Shown: positions 5,767 to 13,552, counted from the stretch's first letter. The stretch: 15,077 bases of DNA from an uncultured Clostridia bacterium (GCA_934183045.1 CAKPRW010000034.1:1-15077), one strand, 5' to 3'. Numbers and translations are program-made. Notes: generated by a model from the letters alone, not told the origin.

Positions 5767-6463
5767 TATTATTCAAAACCTCCATTAAATTAGATTTATA
5801 TTTAGGCCCTATAAAGCAAGAATCTCCGTTTTTAAAACTTATAGTGTTGCAAACAGGATCAACTTCCTTAATTTGATTTACATTTACAATGTAAGATTTA
5901 TGACATCTAACATAATTTTTAGGTAATTTATCTTTAAATTTATTAAAAGAACTATAAGTATTATAATCAGTATTACTAGTATGAAATAGCAATTTCATAG
6001 AATCTCTTTTTATATATAATACTTCTGCTTCGTTTATTAAAGTGTTCTTGTTATCAATTTTGATATATCTATTTGAATTTTGGTTTATATCTTCAAATAA
6101 TCTTATAATAGTTTCTTCTAATCTATCATAATTAATTGGTTTAGCAATATAATCAAATGTTTTAAATTTATATGCTACCATAGCGTATTCGAGATGACCT
6201 GTCGTAAAAATGATATATGCATCTCTATTTATTTTTCTTATTTCTTTAGCTAGATCTAAACCATTTTGATTTGATTTCAAATTAATGTCTAGCATGATGA
6301 CATCTACCTTATTGGAGGAAATATGCTTTATAATTTCTTCGCTGCTATCAGATTTTAATCTAATACATGCTTCAAAATCATTTCTATCAAATATATTTTC
6401 TAGCATTTTTTCCAATCTGTCTAATATGTTTAAGTTGTCATCACAAATAACAAAATTTAACAT
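5753..6463 (-). CDS. agrA: AgrA-type LytTR response regulator
   Basis: A 236-residue cytosolic transcription regulator. The receiver domain (1-120) has the acidic pair Asp8-Asp9, phosphoacceptor Asp59 in IMLDIN, Thr87/Thr88 and Lys108 before Pro109. The LytTR DNA-binding domain (about 130-230) includes YIKIDNKN, YIKRDSMKLLF, FNKFKDKLPKNYVRCHKSYIVN split over 174-195, and a final IGPKYK. LytTR regulators bind direct repeats, which makes the repeat upstream of agrB a candidate target. It is the first gene of a two-gene unit, before agrC, the reverse of the usual agrC-agrA order. AAAGGAG (6474-6480) lies 10 nt before the ATG. Confidence 0.93.
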   Translation of the reverse strand: MLNFVICDDNLNILDRLEKMLENIFDRNDFEACIRLKSDSSEEIIKHISSNKVDVIMLDINLKSNQNGLDLAKEIRKINRDAYIIFTTGHLEYAMVAYKFKTFDYIAKPINYDRLEETIIRLFEDINQNSNRYIKIDNKNTLINEAEVLYIKRDSMKLLFHTSNTDYNTYSSFNKFKDKLPKNYVRCHKSYIVNVNQIKEVDPVCNTISFKNGDSCFIGPKYKSNLMEVLNNNGDF

Positions 6464-6560
6464 ATATTTAATGCTCCTTTAATATAAATGTAGTAAGGGA
6501 AAATAAAAGAATGATTTACATAAAATATTTATTTACCTTTATTTTCCAAAAAACAATAAC

Positions 6561-6589
6561 AATATAATCTAAAAAGATTATCTTGTCAA
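6561..6589 (-). promoter_or_regulatory. promoter of agrA-agrC
   Basis: On the minus strand a perfect TTGACA (6589-6584), 17-bp spacer and TATATT (6566-6561). The leader to the agrA start is about 90 nt. Strength by sequence is high, so any regulation is likely by repression through the overlapping palindrome. Confidence 0.85.
6564..6581. promoter_or_regulatory. palindrome inside the agrA promoter, candidate operator
   Basis: Perfect 7-bp arms ATAATCT and AGATTAT separated by AAAA occupy the spacer and part of the -10 of the agrAC promoter. A dimeric repressor bound here would block RNA polymerase. It also lies about 75 bp before the divergent deacetylase gene. The binding protein is unknown. 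Confidence 0.5.
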
Positions 6590-6654
6590 TAGAAAATTAC
6601 AAAATTAACCCTGTAATCAAATTAATAGTATTAAAAAAAGGTGGAGGTAAAACT

Positions 6655-7476
6655 ATGAATGTTACAAAAAAGCTTAGATTTATAAATTATTTTGCCATAG
6701 TTGTTTTAATAATTGGCATATTCTCATTTAGTATAGTGCAAATGAAAAAACAAGAAGTTATTAATACTTCTGCTACCAATAATATTAGCAATAAAAAAAT
6801 AGGGTGGGGTATCAAAAGAAATGATAATCATGAACAACCAGATGTGGGAAAGGAAAATAAAAGACTTTTAGAAGAAAATAACGGAATATCTTTAGGAAAT
6901 AATGATAAAAAGTATATTTATTTAACATTTGATCAAGGATATGAAGCCGGATATACAAAACAAATTTTAGAAACATTAAAAAATAATCAAGTAACTGGAA
7001 CCTTTTTTATAACAGCACACTATGTTAATTCTCAACCAGAACTTGTAAAACAAATGATTGATGAAGGGCATATTATTGGAAATCATACTGTTAATCATAA
7101 AAGTATGCCAGAAATAGATGATGAAAAAGTAAAATCAGAAATAATGGAACTACATACAATAGTATATCAAAAATTTGGATATGAAATGAAATATATGAGA
7201 CCACCTAAAGGGGAATTTAGTGAAAGAACATTAAAATTAACACAAATATTAGGATATAAGACAGTTATGTGGTCATTTGCATACGAAGATTGGAATGAAA
7301 ATAAGCAACCAGATGAAGAAAAGGCAAAGACTAAAATACTAAATAATCTTCATAATGGAGAAATTATGCTATTACATGGAAATTCAAAAACAAATACAAA
7401 CGTCTTAGATTCTGTTATTAAAGAAGCTAAAAATATGGGATATGAATTTAAATCTTTAGATGAGTTTGAAAAATAA
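6655..7476 (+). CDS. PdaA-type polysaccharide deacetylase (spore cortex muramic lactam synthesis)
   Basis: In Bacillus, PdaA removes the acetyl group from muramic acid so that delta-lactam forms in spore cortex peptidoglycan, which germination enzymes need. This 273-residue protein has a short cytosolic start, a membrane anchor at about 9-29, then a NodB-type deacetylase domain. Motifs are TFDQG (91-95, catalytic Asp93), the zinc motif HTVNH (144-148), RPPKGEF (182-188) and LLHG (239-242). The WGIKRN stretch at 51-56 and GYEAGYTKQIL resemble PdaA. The ATG at 6655 is chosen for GGAGGT (6643-6648) at 6 nt; an upstream in-frame TTG at 6583 lies within the agrA promoter. The second motif-1 Asp is Gln here. 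It stands before yqfCD, also sporulation genes. Its own promoter was not identified. Confidence 0.85.
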   Translation: MNVTKKLRFINYFAIVVLIIGIFSFSIVQMKKQEVINTSATNNISNKKIGWGIKRNDNHEQPDVGKENKRLLEENNGISLGNNDKKYIYLTFDQGYEAGYTKQILETLKNNQVTGTFFITAHYVNSQPELVKQMIDEGHIIGNHTVNHKSMPEIDDEKVKSEIMELHTIVYQKFGYEMKYMRPPKGEFSERTLKLTQILGYKTVMWSFAYEDWNENKQPDEEKAKTKILNNLHNGEIMLLHGNSKTNTNVLDSVIKEAKNMGYEFKSLDEFEK

Positions 7477-7560
7477 TTATTGTTTTTATTATATAAATAT
7501 ATTTAAAAATTAATATTTTAAGTTAGTGTGAAATCAAAAGCTTAAAAGAAAGGATACTTT

Positions 7561-7839
7561 ATGAAAAAAAATAACTATAACAAATTAGATAGAATTCTTG
7601 AATTACCAAAAGAAGTTTGTTCAAATATTCCCAAAATAATTGTAACAGGATTTGATGAAGTAATAATAGAAAACTTTAAAGGAATATTAGAATATGAAGA
7701 GTTTTTTGTAAGAGTAAATACACATATAGGAATTGTAAATATAAATGGTTATAATTTAAGCCTAGAAAACATGACGGATGATGATATAAAAGTAAATGGA
7801 AAAATAGAAAGTATAGATATGGAAAGAATGGTTGATTAA
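7561..7839 (+). CDS. yqfC: sporulation protein YqfC (YabP/YqfC family)
   Basis: A 92-residue protein of the YabP/YqfC family, expressed in the mother cell in Bacillus; its molecular function is unknown. The sequence has the usual family layout: a charged start ending LDRILELPKEV, then beta-rich KIIVTGFDEVIIENFKGILEYEE, and IGIVNINGYNLSLENMTDDDI towards the C-terminus. Length fits. AAAGGA (7549-7554) is 6 nt before the ATG. It is followed after 11 bp by yqfD, the normal partner, which supports the identification. I found no convincing sigma-E-type promoter in 7477-7560. Confidence 0.92.
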   Translation: MKKNNYNKLDRILELPKEVCSNIPKIIVTGFDEVIIENFKGILEYEEFFVRVNTHIGIVNINGYNLSLENMTDDDIKVNGKIESIDMERMVD

Positions 7840-7850
7840 AGGAGTCTACA

Positions 7851-9035
7851 ATGTTTATTAAAATTATATTGGGATATATATTAGGATACTTAAGATTAGA
7901 AATTGAGGGATATTATATTGAAAGATTTATTAATATATGTAAAACAAATGGGATAATGATATGGAACTTAAAAAGAAAAAGGGACATACAATTATATTTA
8001 AATGTAAGAATAAAAGATTTTAAAGAACTATGTAAAATTGCAAGAAAAACAAGATGCAAAGTTAAAATTAAAAAGAAAAAAGGTTTACCATTTTTACTAC
8101 ATAAATATAAAAAAAGAAAAATTTTTATATTTTTACTAATATTATTAATAGTTTTAGTAATGTTATCCTCAAATTTTGTATGGAATGTGGAAATAAGAGT
8201 AGAAAATGATGCGGAATTAACAAATATATTAGAAGATATAGAAAATGCGGGACTAAAAACTGGCAAATTAAAATCACAAATAAACACAAAAGAAATAATA
8301 AATAAAATAAGATTAGAAAGAAAAGATATTGCTTGGGCTGGAATAGAACTAAAAGGAACAAATGCAATTGTTAAATTAGTAAAAGCAGATCAAAAACCAG
8401 ATATAATAGACGAAAATGAATATTGTAGCATAATTTCTGATAAAGCAGGAATTATTACTAAAATTAATGCACAAGCAGGAACTGCAAATGTAAAAGTTGG
8501 AGATACAGTAAATGAAGGTGAGAGTTTAATAAATGGATGGATGGAAGGAAAATATACAGGAATAAGATATGTGCATAGTAAAGGAGAAATTGAAGCAAAA
8601 GTATGGCATACAAAAAATAAAAAAATCTTATATAATACTACGGAAAAAAAGGAAACAGGCAATTTAGAAAATAAATATACAATAAATTTTAATAATTTTA
8701 AAATAAATTTAGGTAAAGGGGTTTCAAAATTCAAAATTTATGATACAATAGAAGCGGAAAGCAAATTGAGATTATTTTCTAACTTTTATCTACCTATATC
8801 TATCACAAAAATAACCAATAAAGAACTAGAAGAAATACAAAAAAATTACAACATTGAAGAGGCTAAAAACATAGGGATACAGGAATTACAACAAGAACTT
8901 GATAATGAAATAGTGGATAAAGATAAGATTGTAAATAGAAACATTAATATTTACGAGAAAGAAGATGGCGTTGATGTTTATGTTACATATGAAGTATTAG
9001 AAAATATAGGGACAAATGAAAAAATTGTATTTTGA
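7851..9035 (+). CDS. yqfD: sporulation protein YqfD
   Basis: YqfD is a membrane protein made in the mother cell during sporulation, of uncertain function. The 394-residue length matches the family. A basic cytosolic N-terminal region (1-85) precedes one membrane helix (about 90-108, IFIFLLILLIVLVMLSS), and the rest is predicted outside or in the intermembrane space. Diagnostic family segments are DIAWAGIELKGTNAIV near 165-180 and the block KAGIITKINAQAGTANVKVG (198-217), with DTVNEGESLINGWMEG after it. AAAGGAG (7838-7844) overlaps the yqfC stop, so the pair is translated together. In many Firmicutes phoH follows; here an unrelated-looking gene does. Confidence 0.93.
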   Translation: MFIKIILGYILGYLRLEIEGYYIERFINICKTNGIMIWNLKRKRDIQLYLNVRIKDFKELCKIARKTRCKVKIKKKKGLPFLLHKYKKRKIFIFLLILLIVLVMLSSNFVWNVEIRVENDAELTNILEDIENAGLKTGKLKSQINTKEIINKIRLERKDIAWAGIELKGTNAIVKLVKADQKPDIIDENEYCSIISDKAGIITKINAQAGTANVKVGDTVNEGESLINGWMEGKYTGIRYVHSKGEIEAKVWHTKNKKILYNTTEKKETGNLENKYTINFNNFKINLGKGVSKFKIYDTIEAESKLRLFSNFYLPISITKITNKELEEIQKNYNIEEAKNIGIQELQQELDNEIVDKDKIVNRNINIYEKEDGVDVYVTYEVLENIGTNEKIVF

Positions 9036-9048
9036 AGGGATGATAGAA

Positions 9049-10248
9049 ATGGAAGAAAGAAGCCTTAGAATAACCGGAGCAGACAAAACGTTTTTTAACA
9101 AAATAACAAACACTTTAACAAAACTATTAATACCTACTAAAATAGGAATAAATGGAATGTTTATTTCTATAAAAAGAAATAACGTAATAAAAGCATTTGA
9201 AAATTACCAAATAGATAATGAGAATTATGATAAAGAAGAATTAGAAAAAAAATATGATTCAGCCTATGAAGCATATCTAGCAGCATTAGACAAATATGTA
9301 ATGGATTCTATATACAAAAAAGTAAAAAATGGTACAGCATCAGAATTTGAAAAAGACGCATTATCAAAATATTATGAAGTTACAAGTCTAAAAGAAAGCG
9401 AATATATTGAATACAAATATAGAAAACAAAAATATTTAATTGAATTAGATTATGAAGGAATAAAATGTGGAGACAAACAAAAATTAAAAGATAGATATAA
9501 CAAATTTTATATATCAAAAATGGATGCATTATATAAAGCTATATTAAAAAATTATTCTATAAAAATAGCTGATCATACTAATGTATATGATTCAACAAAG
9601 GAATGGGTATATATAAAAATATTCCACACTTTAGAAGAATATATACAAAACATATTATCTTTAAAAATAGATAGTGATGAAAGTCTAAAAGATATATTAG
9701 CTGAATATGAAAAATATGAAACATATACAGTTGGCAAACTAGATACTAGAGACACAATAGAAAAGAATATGATATTACTAGGAATTAGTAGAAAACTATT
9801 TACACATAGTTTACCACTAATTGTTGCAGAACAATGCTATGAAAAATTATTAAAAGATGCAAGAAGTTTAGTACAAGATACAAAAATTTCAACCAAAAGA
9901 GAAAAAGCATATTCTATGTTGATAAACCTAATAGAAGATTACAATGTAAAACTATTATCAACAAAAGTATATTGGAATTCTCCTAACGAGAGAGAAAAAT
10001 ACAAAAAGTTCTGGGCTAAGTATAAAGAAATTGCAAAATTAAAAGAAGTTGATTTTATCGAATATATAAAACAAAAAGAAATCTTATTTATCAAAAATGA
10101 TATAAACAAAATACAAAAAGAGAAAATTGATTATAGCAAACTAATGAAATACTACAAAAGAAAATTAGTAGATTATGGAGCAATGAAAGTAATAAAAAAT
10201 TCTTGTCAATCACAAGGAAAATACATTAGAATTAAGGAAGTAGCATAA
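9049..10248 (+). CDS. unrecognised 399-aa protein in the usual phoH position
   Basis: I do not recognise this protein. It is soluble, without signal peptide or membrane helices, rich in Lys, Glu, Tyr and Ile, and apparently mostly helical. The N-terminus (EERSLRITGADKTFFNKI, then a stretch up to about residue 55) may form a small separate domain; long charged helices follow (about 60-160 and 195-390). I see no P-loop, so it is not PhoH, and no catalytic signature. The ATG at 9049 is chosen because GAAGGG (9034-9039) lies 9 nt upstream; an earlier in-frame ATG at 9016 is inside yqfD, and the one at 9040 has no room for a binding site. It begins 13 nt after yqfD and ends 1 nt before ybeY, so it is embedded in the operon. 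Base composition is like its neighbours. Confidence 0.85.
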   Translation: MEERSLRITGADKTFFNKITNTLTKLLIPTKIGINGMFISIKRNNVIKAFENYQIDNENYDKEELEKKYDSAYEAYLAALDKYVMDSIYKKVKNGTASEFEKDALSKYYEVTSLKESEYIEYKYRKQKYLIELDYEGIKCGDKQKLKDRYNKFYISKMDALYKAILKNYSIKIADHTNVYDSTKEWVYIKIFHTLEEYIQNILSLKIDSDESLKDILAEYEKYETYTVGKLDTRDTIEKNMILLGISRKLFTHSLPLIVAEQCYEKLLKDARSLVQDTKISTKREKAYSMLINLIEDYNVKLLSTKVYWNSPNEREKYKKFWAKYKEIAKLKEVDFIEYIKQKEILFIKNDINKIQKEKIDYSKLMKYYKRKLVDYGAMKVIKNSCQSQGKYIRIKEVA

Positions 10249-10249
10249 T

Positions 10250-10723
10250 ATGTACGAAATAGTATATGAAGATATAGAAGAAAATAAAGAATATGAAAAA
10301 ATAATAGAGAAAGTATTATCAAAATGCTTTGAAGAAGAAAAGATGAAAGATTCAAAATTATACATTACAATTACTTTAACAACACCTGAATACATTAGAA
10401 AAATAAATAAAGAATATCGTAATGTGGATAAAGCAACTGATGTGCTTTCTTTTCCAATGTTTGAAAAGGACGAGTTAGATTTAAAAATAAAAAACAAAAA
10501 TTTTGAACATGAAGATGTTTTGGGAGATATTATTATTTCTATAGAAAAAGTTAAAGAGCAAGCAAAAGAATATGGACACAGTTTTGAAAGAGAATTAAGC
10601 TATATGGTAGTGCATGGATTTTATCATTTAATGGGATATGATCATATAGAAGAAGAAGATAAAAAAGTTATGAGACCAAAAGAAGATAAGATTCTAGATG
10701 AGTTAAAAATAGGAAGAGATTAA
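10250..10723 (+). CDS. ybeY: endoribonuclease YbeY (rRNA maturation factor)
   Basis: YbeY is a zinc-dependent single-strand endoribonuclease involved in 16S rRNA 3'-end maturation and ribosome quality control. The 157-residue protein has the conserved Arg57 in EYRNVDKATDVLSFP, the LGDIIIS strand at about 91-97, and the zinc motif HGFYHLMGYDH with His122, His126 and His132. Length is typical. AAGGAAG (10234-10240) is inside the end of the preceding gene, whose stop is 1 nt before this ATG, so the two are coupled. Its place shortly after yqfCD matches the conserved Firmicute yqf cluster. Confidence 0.97.
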   Translation: MYEIVYEDIEENKEYEKIIEKVLSKCFEEEKMKDSKLYITITLTTPEYIRKINKEYRNVDKATDVLSFPMFEKDELDLKIKNKNFEHEDVLGDIIISIEKVKEQAKEYGHSFERELSYMVVHGFYHLMGYDHIEEEDKKVMRPKEDKILDELKIGRD

Positions 10724-10736
10724 AGGAGTGAAACTC

Positions 10737-11801
10737 ATGGAAAAAGGGAATGCAAAAGTATTAGTTATATTATTATCGATAATAATTATTATAGCAGGAG
10801 GAGTATTAGCATATAAAATTGTAAAAAATAAAGAAGAAGTAGGAACAAGTAGTTCTGAAGAAAATAATGTAATGACAGCAGAATTAAATGATGAAAAAAT
10901 AAAAATTTTTAAAGGAACAGATAGACCAATTGCTGTAATGATTGATAACCATAGTGAAGCATGGCCACAAGCAGGACTTCAAGATGCATATATGATTTAT
11001 GAAATAATAGTAGAAGGTGGAGAAACTAGATTAATGGCATTATTTAAAGGAGCAGATGTTGAAAAAATCGGCCCAGTAAGAAGTGCAAGACATTATTTCA
11101 TAGATTATGCAATGGAAAATGATGCAATATATGTACATTTCGGACAAAGTCCACAAGCACAATCAGATATAAAAAAATATAGTATAGATGACATTAATGG
11201 TATTTCAGAAGATGGAGTGACTTTTTGGAGAGTAAAAGATAAAAATTCTCCTCATAATGCTGTAACAAATACAGAAAAGCTGTTAAAATCTGCAAAAAAC
11301 AAAAAATATAAAACAACATCATCAGAAACAAGTGTATTAAATTACACTACAAATGAAGTTAACTTAGAAGACGGAGAAGATGCAACAAAAATAACAATAC
11401 CACATTCTAATCTTCAAACAGTAACATATTTATATGATGCTGAAAATAAAGTTTATGAAAGATATGCTAGAAAGAAAGAACAAACAGATTGGACAACAGG
11501 AGAAACAATAACAACTAAAAATATAATAATAACATTCTGTGATAATTATACTTTGTCAGATACTGAAAACAAAGGAAGACAAGGATTGAAAAATATTGGA
11601 ACATTTGATGGATATTATATTACAAATGGAAAAGCTATAAAAATTAAATGCACAAAAAATGCGAGAGATGAAAAAACTGTATATAAAGACTTAAATGGAA
11701 ACACAATAGAGGTAAATGATGGAAATACTTTTGTAAACATATGTCCAACAGATGCTAAAGTAGAAATACAATCTGCTGATGAAAATAATTCAAATACATA
11801 A
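10737..11801 (+). CDS. DUF3048 (YerB-like) membrane-anchored protein
   Basis: The 354-residue protein carries an N-terminal membrane helix (about 8-28, VLVILLSIIIIIAGGVLAYK) and then the two-part DUF3048 domain on the outer face. Family hallmarks are RPIAVMIDNHSEAWPQAGL, the IIVEGGETRLMALF segment, then IGPVRSARHYF and VHFGQSPQAQ, with SPHNAVTN near 180. The C-terminal part (from about 225) includes NIIITFCDNYTL and the closing NTFVNICPTDAKVEI. B. subtilis YerB is a lipoprotein, but no lipobox cysteine is present here, so this homologue is anchored by its uncleaved helix. The ATG at 10737 is preferred over GTG at 10728, because AAAGGAG (10722-10728) overlaps that GTG. The function of the family is not well defined. 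Confidence 0.88.
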   Translation: MEKGNAKVLVILLSIIIIIAGGVLAYKIVKNKEEVGTSSSEENNVMTAELNDEKIKIFKGTDRPIAVMIDNHSEAWPQAGLQDAYMIYEIIVEGGETRLMALFKGADVEKIGPVRSARHYFIDYAMENDAIYVHFGQSPQAQSDIKKYSIDDINGISEDGVTFWRVKDKNSPHNAVTNTEKLLKSAKNKKYKTTSSETSVLNYTTNEVNLEDGEDATKITIPHSNLQTVTYLYDAENKVYERYARKKEQTDWTTGETITTKNIIITFCDNYTLSDTENKGRQGLKNIGTFDGYYITNGKAIKIKCTKNARDEKTVYKDLNGNTIEVNDGNTFVNICPTDAKVEIQSADENNSNT

Positions 11802-11830
11802 TATGAAAGAGGAAGAAAGGGTGTTGCAAA

Positions 11831-12166
11831 ATGATGATATATGACACAGCAAATAGATTAGCTCAAGAAATAAAACAATCAGAAGAATATATTAATTATA
11901 AAATGGCCAAAGATGCTTTAAACTTAAATACAGAATTAAAAAAGAAGATACAAGAATTTGAAGAATTAAGATATAATATTCAACTTGAAGTAGTGAAAAC
12001 AGGAAAACATAATGAAGAAGGGGAAAAGAAAATACAAGATTTATATGTAGAATTAATAGAAATAGATGAAGCTAAAAAATTTTTTGAAGCAGAAACTAAA
12101 TTCAATCTTGTAATTGCAGATGTAAATAAAATTATAGGTGAAGCCATCAAAGACGTAATACAATAA
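11831..12166 (+). CDS. YlbF/YmcA family regulator
   Basis: A 111-residue all-helical cytosolic protein of the YlbF family. In Bacillus, YlbF, YmcA and YaaT form a complex that affects RNase Y activity, biofilm formation, competence and sporulation. Family features are IYDTANRLAQEIKQSEEY at the start, a middle helix EFEELRYNIQLEV, and the C-terminal EAETKFNLVIADVNKII. A second ATG follows directly (11834); the first is chosen. The site AGAAAGG (11814-11820) is 10 nt upstream. It lies 29 bp after the DUF3048 gene and 27 bp before the metallopeptidase gene, so it is in the same unit. Whether it is YlbF or YmcA cannot be told from one copy. Confidence 0.88.
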   Translation: MMIYDTANRLAQEIKQSEEYINYKMAKDALNLNTELKKKIQEFEELRYNIQLEVVKTGKHNEEGEKKIQDLYVELIEIDEAKKFFEAETKFNLVIADVNKIIGEAIKDVIQ

Positions 12167-12193
12167 TAATTAATAAATAGAAAAGGAGCGTAA

Positions 12194-12883
12194 ATGGAGT
12201 TTATTATAATTTTAGTTATATTAACAATCAGTACTTTGATCTTAAGAATTGTTTTTAAATATAATGTTAAAGAAATAAAACATATAGGAGAGAATAAAGA
12301 ATTAGATGAAATAGCTAAAAAACATCCTAGTAATTTAGAAATATGTAAAAAATATTTAAAAAAGCTAGGAAATGAAAAAGTGAAAATTGAAGAAAATAAA
12401 GGAAGTAATGCAAGTTTATATATTGCTATTGCAGATAAAATATCAATAGCAAATATAAAAGGTACATATACAAGAATTCAAACAATAGCACATGAATGTT
12501 TACATTCAGTTCAAGATAGAAGACTGTTATTATTTAATTTTTACTTTTCAAATGTATATTTAATATTTTTTATAATAATCTGTATTTTAGCAATATTAAA
12601 ATTATTACCATACAAAATGATGTTTCTAAGTATATTAATTATTTTAGGATTAGTTTATTATGTAGTTAGAATGTATTTAGAAAATGATGCTATGATAAAA
12701 GCAAGATATTTAGCAAAAGAATATCTAGACGAAAGTGAGTATACGACAAAAGAAGAAAACGAAAAACTTGTAAGCGAATTTGATAAAATAAATAATATTG
12801 GAATTAAGTGTACAAATTATATGTTATTTTCTAATATTATGATTAGAACTATAATTTTTTGTGCGATATGCATAATAAGATAA
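12194..12883 (+). CDS. membrane-embedded HExxH zinc metallopeptidase-like protein
   Basis: The 229-residue protein has four predicted membrane helices (about 2-20, 114-136, 141-162 and 207-228). Between the first and second, IQTIAHECLHSVQDRR contains a perfect HExxH motif (His100, Glu101, His104). After the third helix comes YLENDAMIKARYLAKEYL, where Glu163 could be the third zinc ligand, in the manner of the E-x-x-A/D helix of M48 and YugP-type peptidases. I therefore read it as an integral membrane zinc protease, substrate unknown. AAAAGGAG (12181-12188) lies 5 nt before the ATG. It is the last gene of the run from yqfC and is followed by a large terminator hairpin. The named family is not certain; YugP (putative neutral zinc peptidase) is the nearest match I can think of, though this protein is divergent. 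Confidence 0.7.
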   Translation: MEFIIILVILTISTLILRIVFKYNVKEIKHIGENKELDEIAKKHPSNLEICKKYLKKLGNEKVKIEENKGSNASLYIAIADKISIANIKGTYTRIQTIAHECLHSVQDRRLLLFNFYFSNVYLIFFIIICILAILKLLPYKMMFLSILIILGLVYYVVRMYLENDAMIKARYLAKEYLDESEYTTKEENEKLVSEFDKINNIGIKCTNYMLFSNIMIRTIIFCAICIIR

Positions 12884-12941
12884 ATGCATAATTAAAATAT
12901 TCTAATATGTCTTAATATAAATTAGAAATTTGTTATAAAAT

Positions 12942-13008
12942 AAAAGTTATAAATAAAAATCATATGTTACTCGATTAAGAGAATGAATTTTTATTTATAA
13001 CTTTTTTT
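12942..13008. terminator. large bidirectional terminator hairpin
   Basis: The 19-bp arms AAAAGTTATAAATAAAAAT (12942-12960) and its exact complement (12987-13005) enclose 26 nt, inside which CAT/ATG and CTC/GAG can pair further. The right side ends in a T run, and the left gives a T run on the other strand. It separates the converging metallopeptidase and DUF4364 genes, and the DUF4364 stop codon lies in its tail. Confidence 0.85.
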
Positions 13009-13552
13009 AGTTATTATCATCTAATAATATATTTAAAATTTTTGGATAAATAGTATTAGCGTTTTGATTCCAATTGTCTACGATTCTTTTAGCTCTATCT
13101 CTAGAACCAGCAAAGGTTTTAACTTCAAAAATTGTTTCATTATTTTCTACTATTTTACATTTTATGGTATAATTATTTTCATCTTTTGGAATAAATTCTG
13201 CAATAACAGATGATTGTTGTTCGATTAAATGAAATTCTTTTTCAAAAATATTATCTGCCTTTAATTTCATAAGTCCAGGCAACACATCTTGAGTAAGAAC
13301 AAATGCATTTTCTCCTTCAGTTGTTATTTTAATTACTAATTCTTCTTCCTTTGTGTAACTACCTACTAATTTGGAATCAATTAAGTCTGTTAATACCTGT
13401 TTAAAGTAAAAATAATTAATTTTGTTAATAGAAGTGATAATTTGAAACAAATCATCTTGTTTTATATCTTTATTTAGTTTATTTAATATATATAATATTA
13501 ACACTTTATTTTCTGCCAAAGTAGTAGTATTATTGTTAGAATTTGAACTCAT
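13007..13552 (-). CDS. DUF4364 family protein, probable winged-helix regulator
   Basis: The 181-residue protein matches the clostridial DUF4364 family. A short Asn/Ser/Thr-rich N-terminal tail is followed by a winged-helix-like region (about 12-80): ENKVLILYILNKLNKDI, FYFKQVLTDLIDSKLVGSY, then the wing EEELVIKITTEGENAFV. The C-terminal half (about 100-175) is a beta-rich domain of unknown role with KTFAGSRDRAKRIVDNW. It is probably a DNA-binding regulator, with targets unknown. The ATG at 13552 is chosen with AAGGAG (13566-13561) 8 nt upstream; a GTG at 13561 overlaps that site. It is single, with its own promoter and a shared terminator, and diverges from ldh, so ldh is a possible but unproven target. 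Confidence 0.8.
   Translation of the reverse strand: MSSNSNNNTTTLAENKVLILYILNKLNKDIKQDDLFQIITSINKINYFYFKQVLTDLIDSKLVGSYTKEEELVIKITTEGENAFVLTQDVLPGLMKLKADNIFEKEFHLIEQQSSVIAEFIPKDENNYTIKCKIVENNETIFEVKTFAGSRDRAKRIVDNWNQNANTIYPKILNILLDDNN

Noticed and set aside
6595..6616. ATTACA-N10-TGTAAT inverted repeat upstream of the deacetylase
   Set aside because: The arms are only 6 bp, AT-rich, and no promoter could be placed next to it; too weak to call an operator.
6583..6654. In-frame TTG start for the deacetylase
   Set aside because: It lies within the opposite agrA promoter and has no binding site; GGAGGT before 6655 is clear.
7913..8734. Long open frames on the minus strand across yqfD
   Set aside because: They are antisense to a well-supported gene, rich in Phe/Leu/Ile as expected from reversed lysine-rich AT coding, and lack binding sites.
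9016..9048. ATG at 9016 as start of the unknown 399-aa protein
   Set aside because: It would overlap yqfD by 20 bp without a binding site; GAAGGG before 9049 is better placed.
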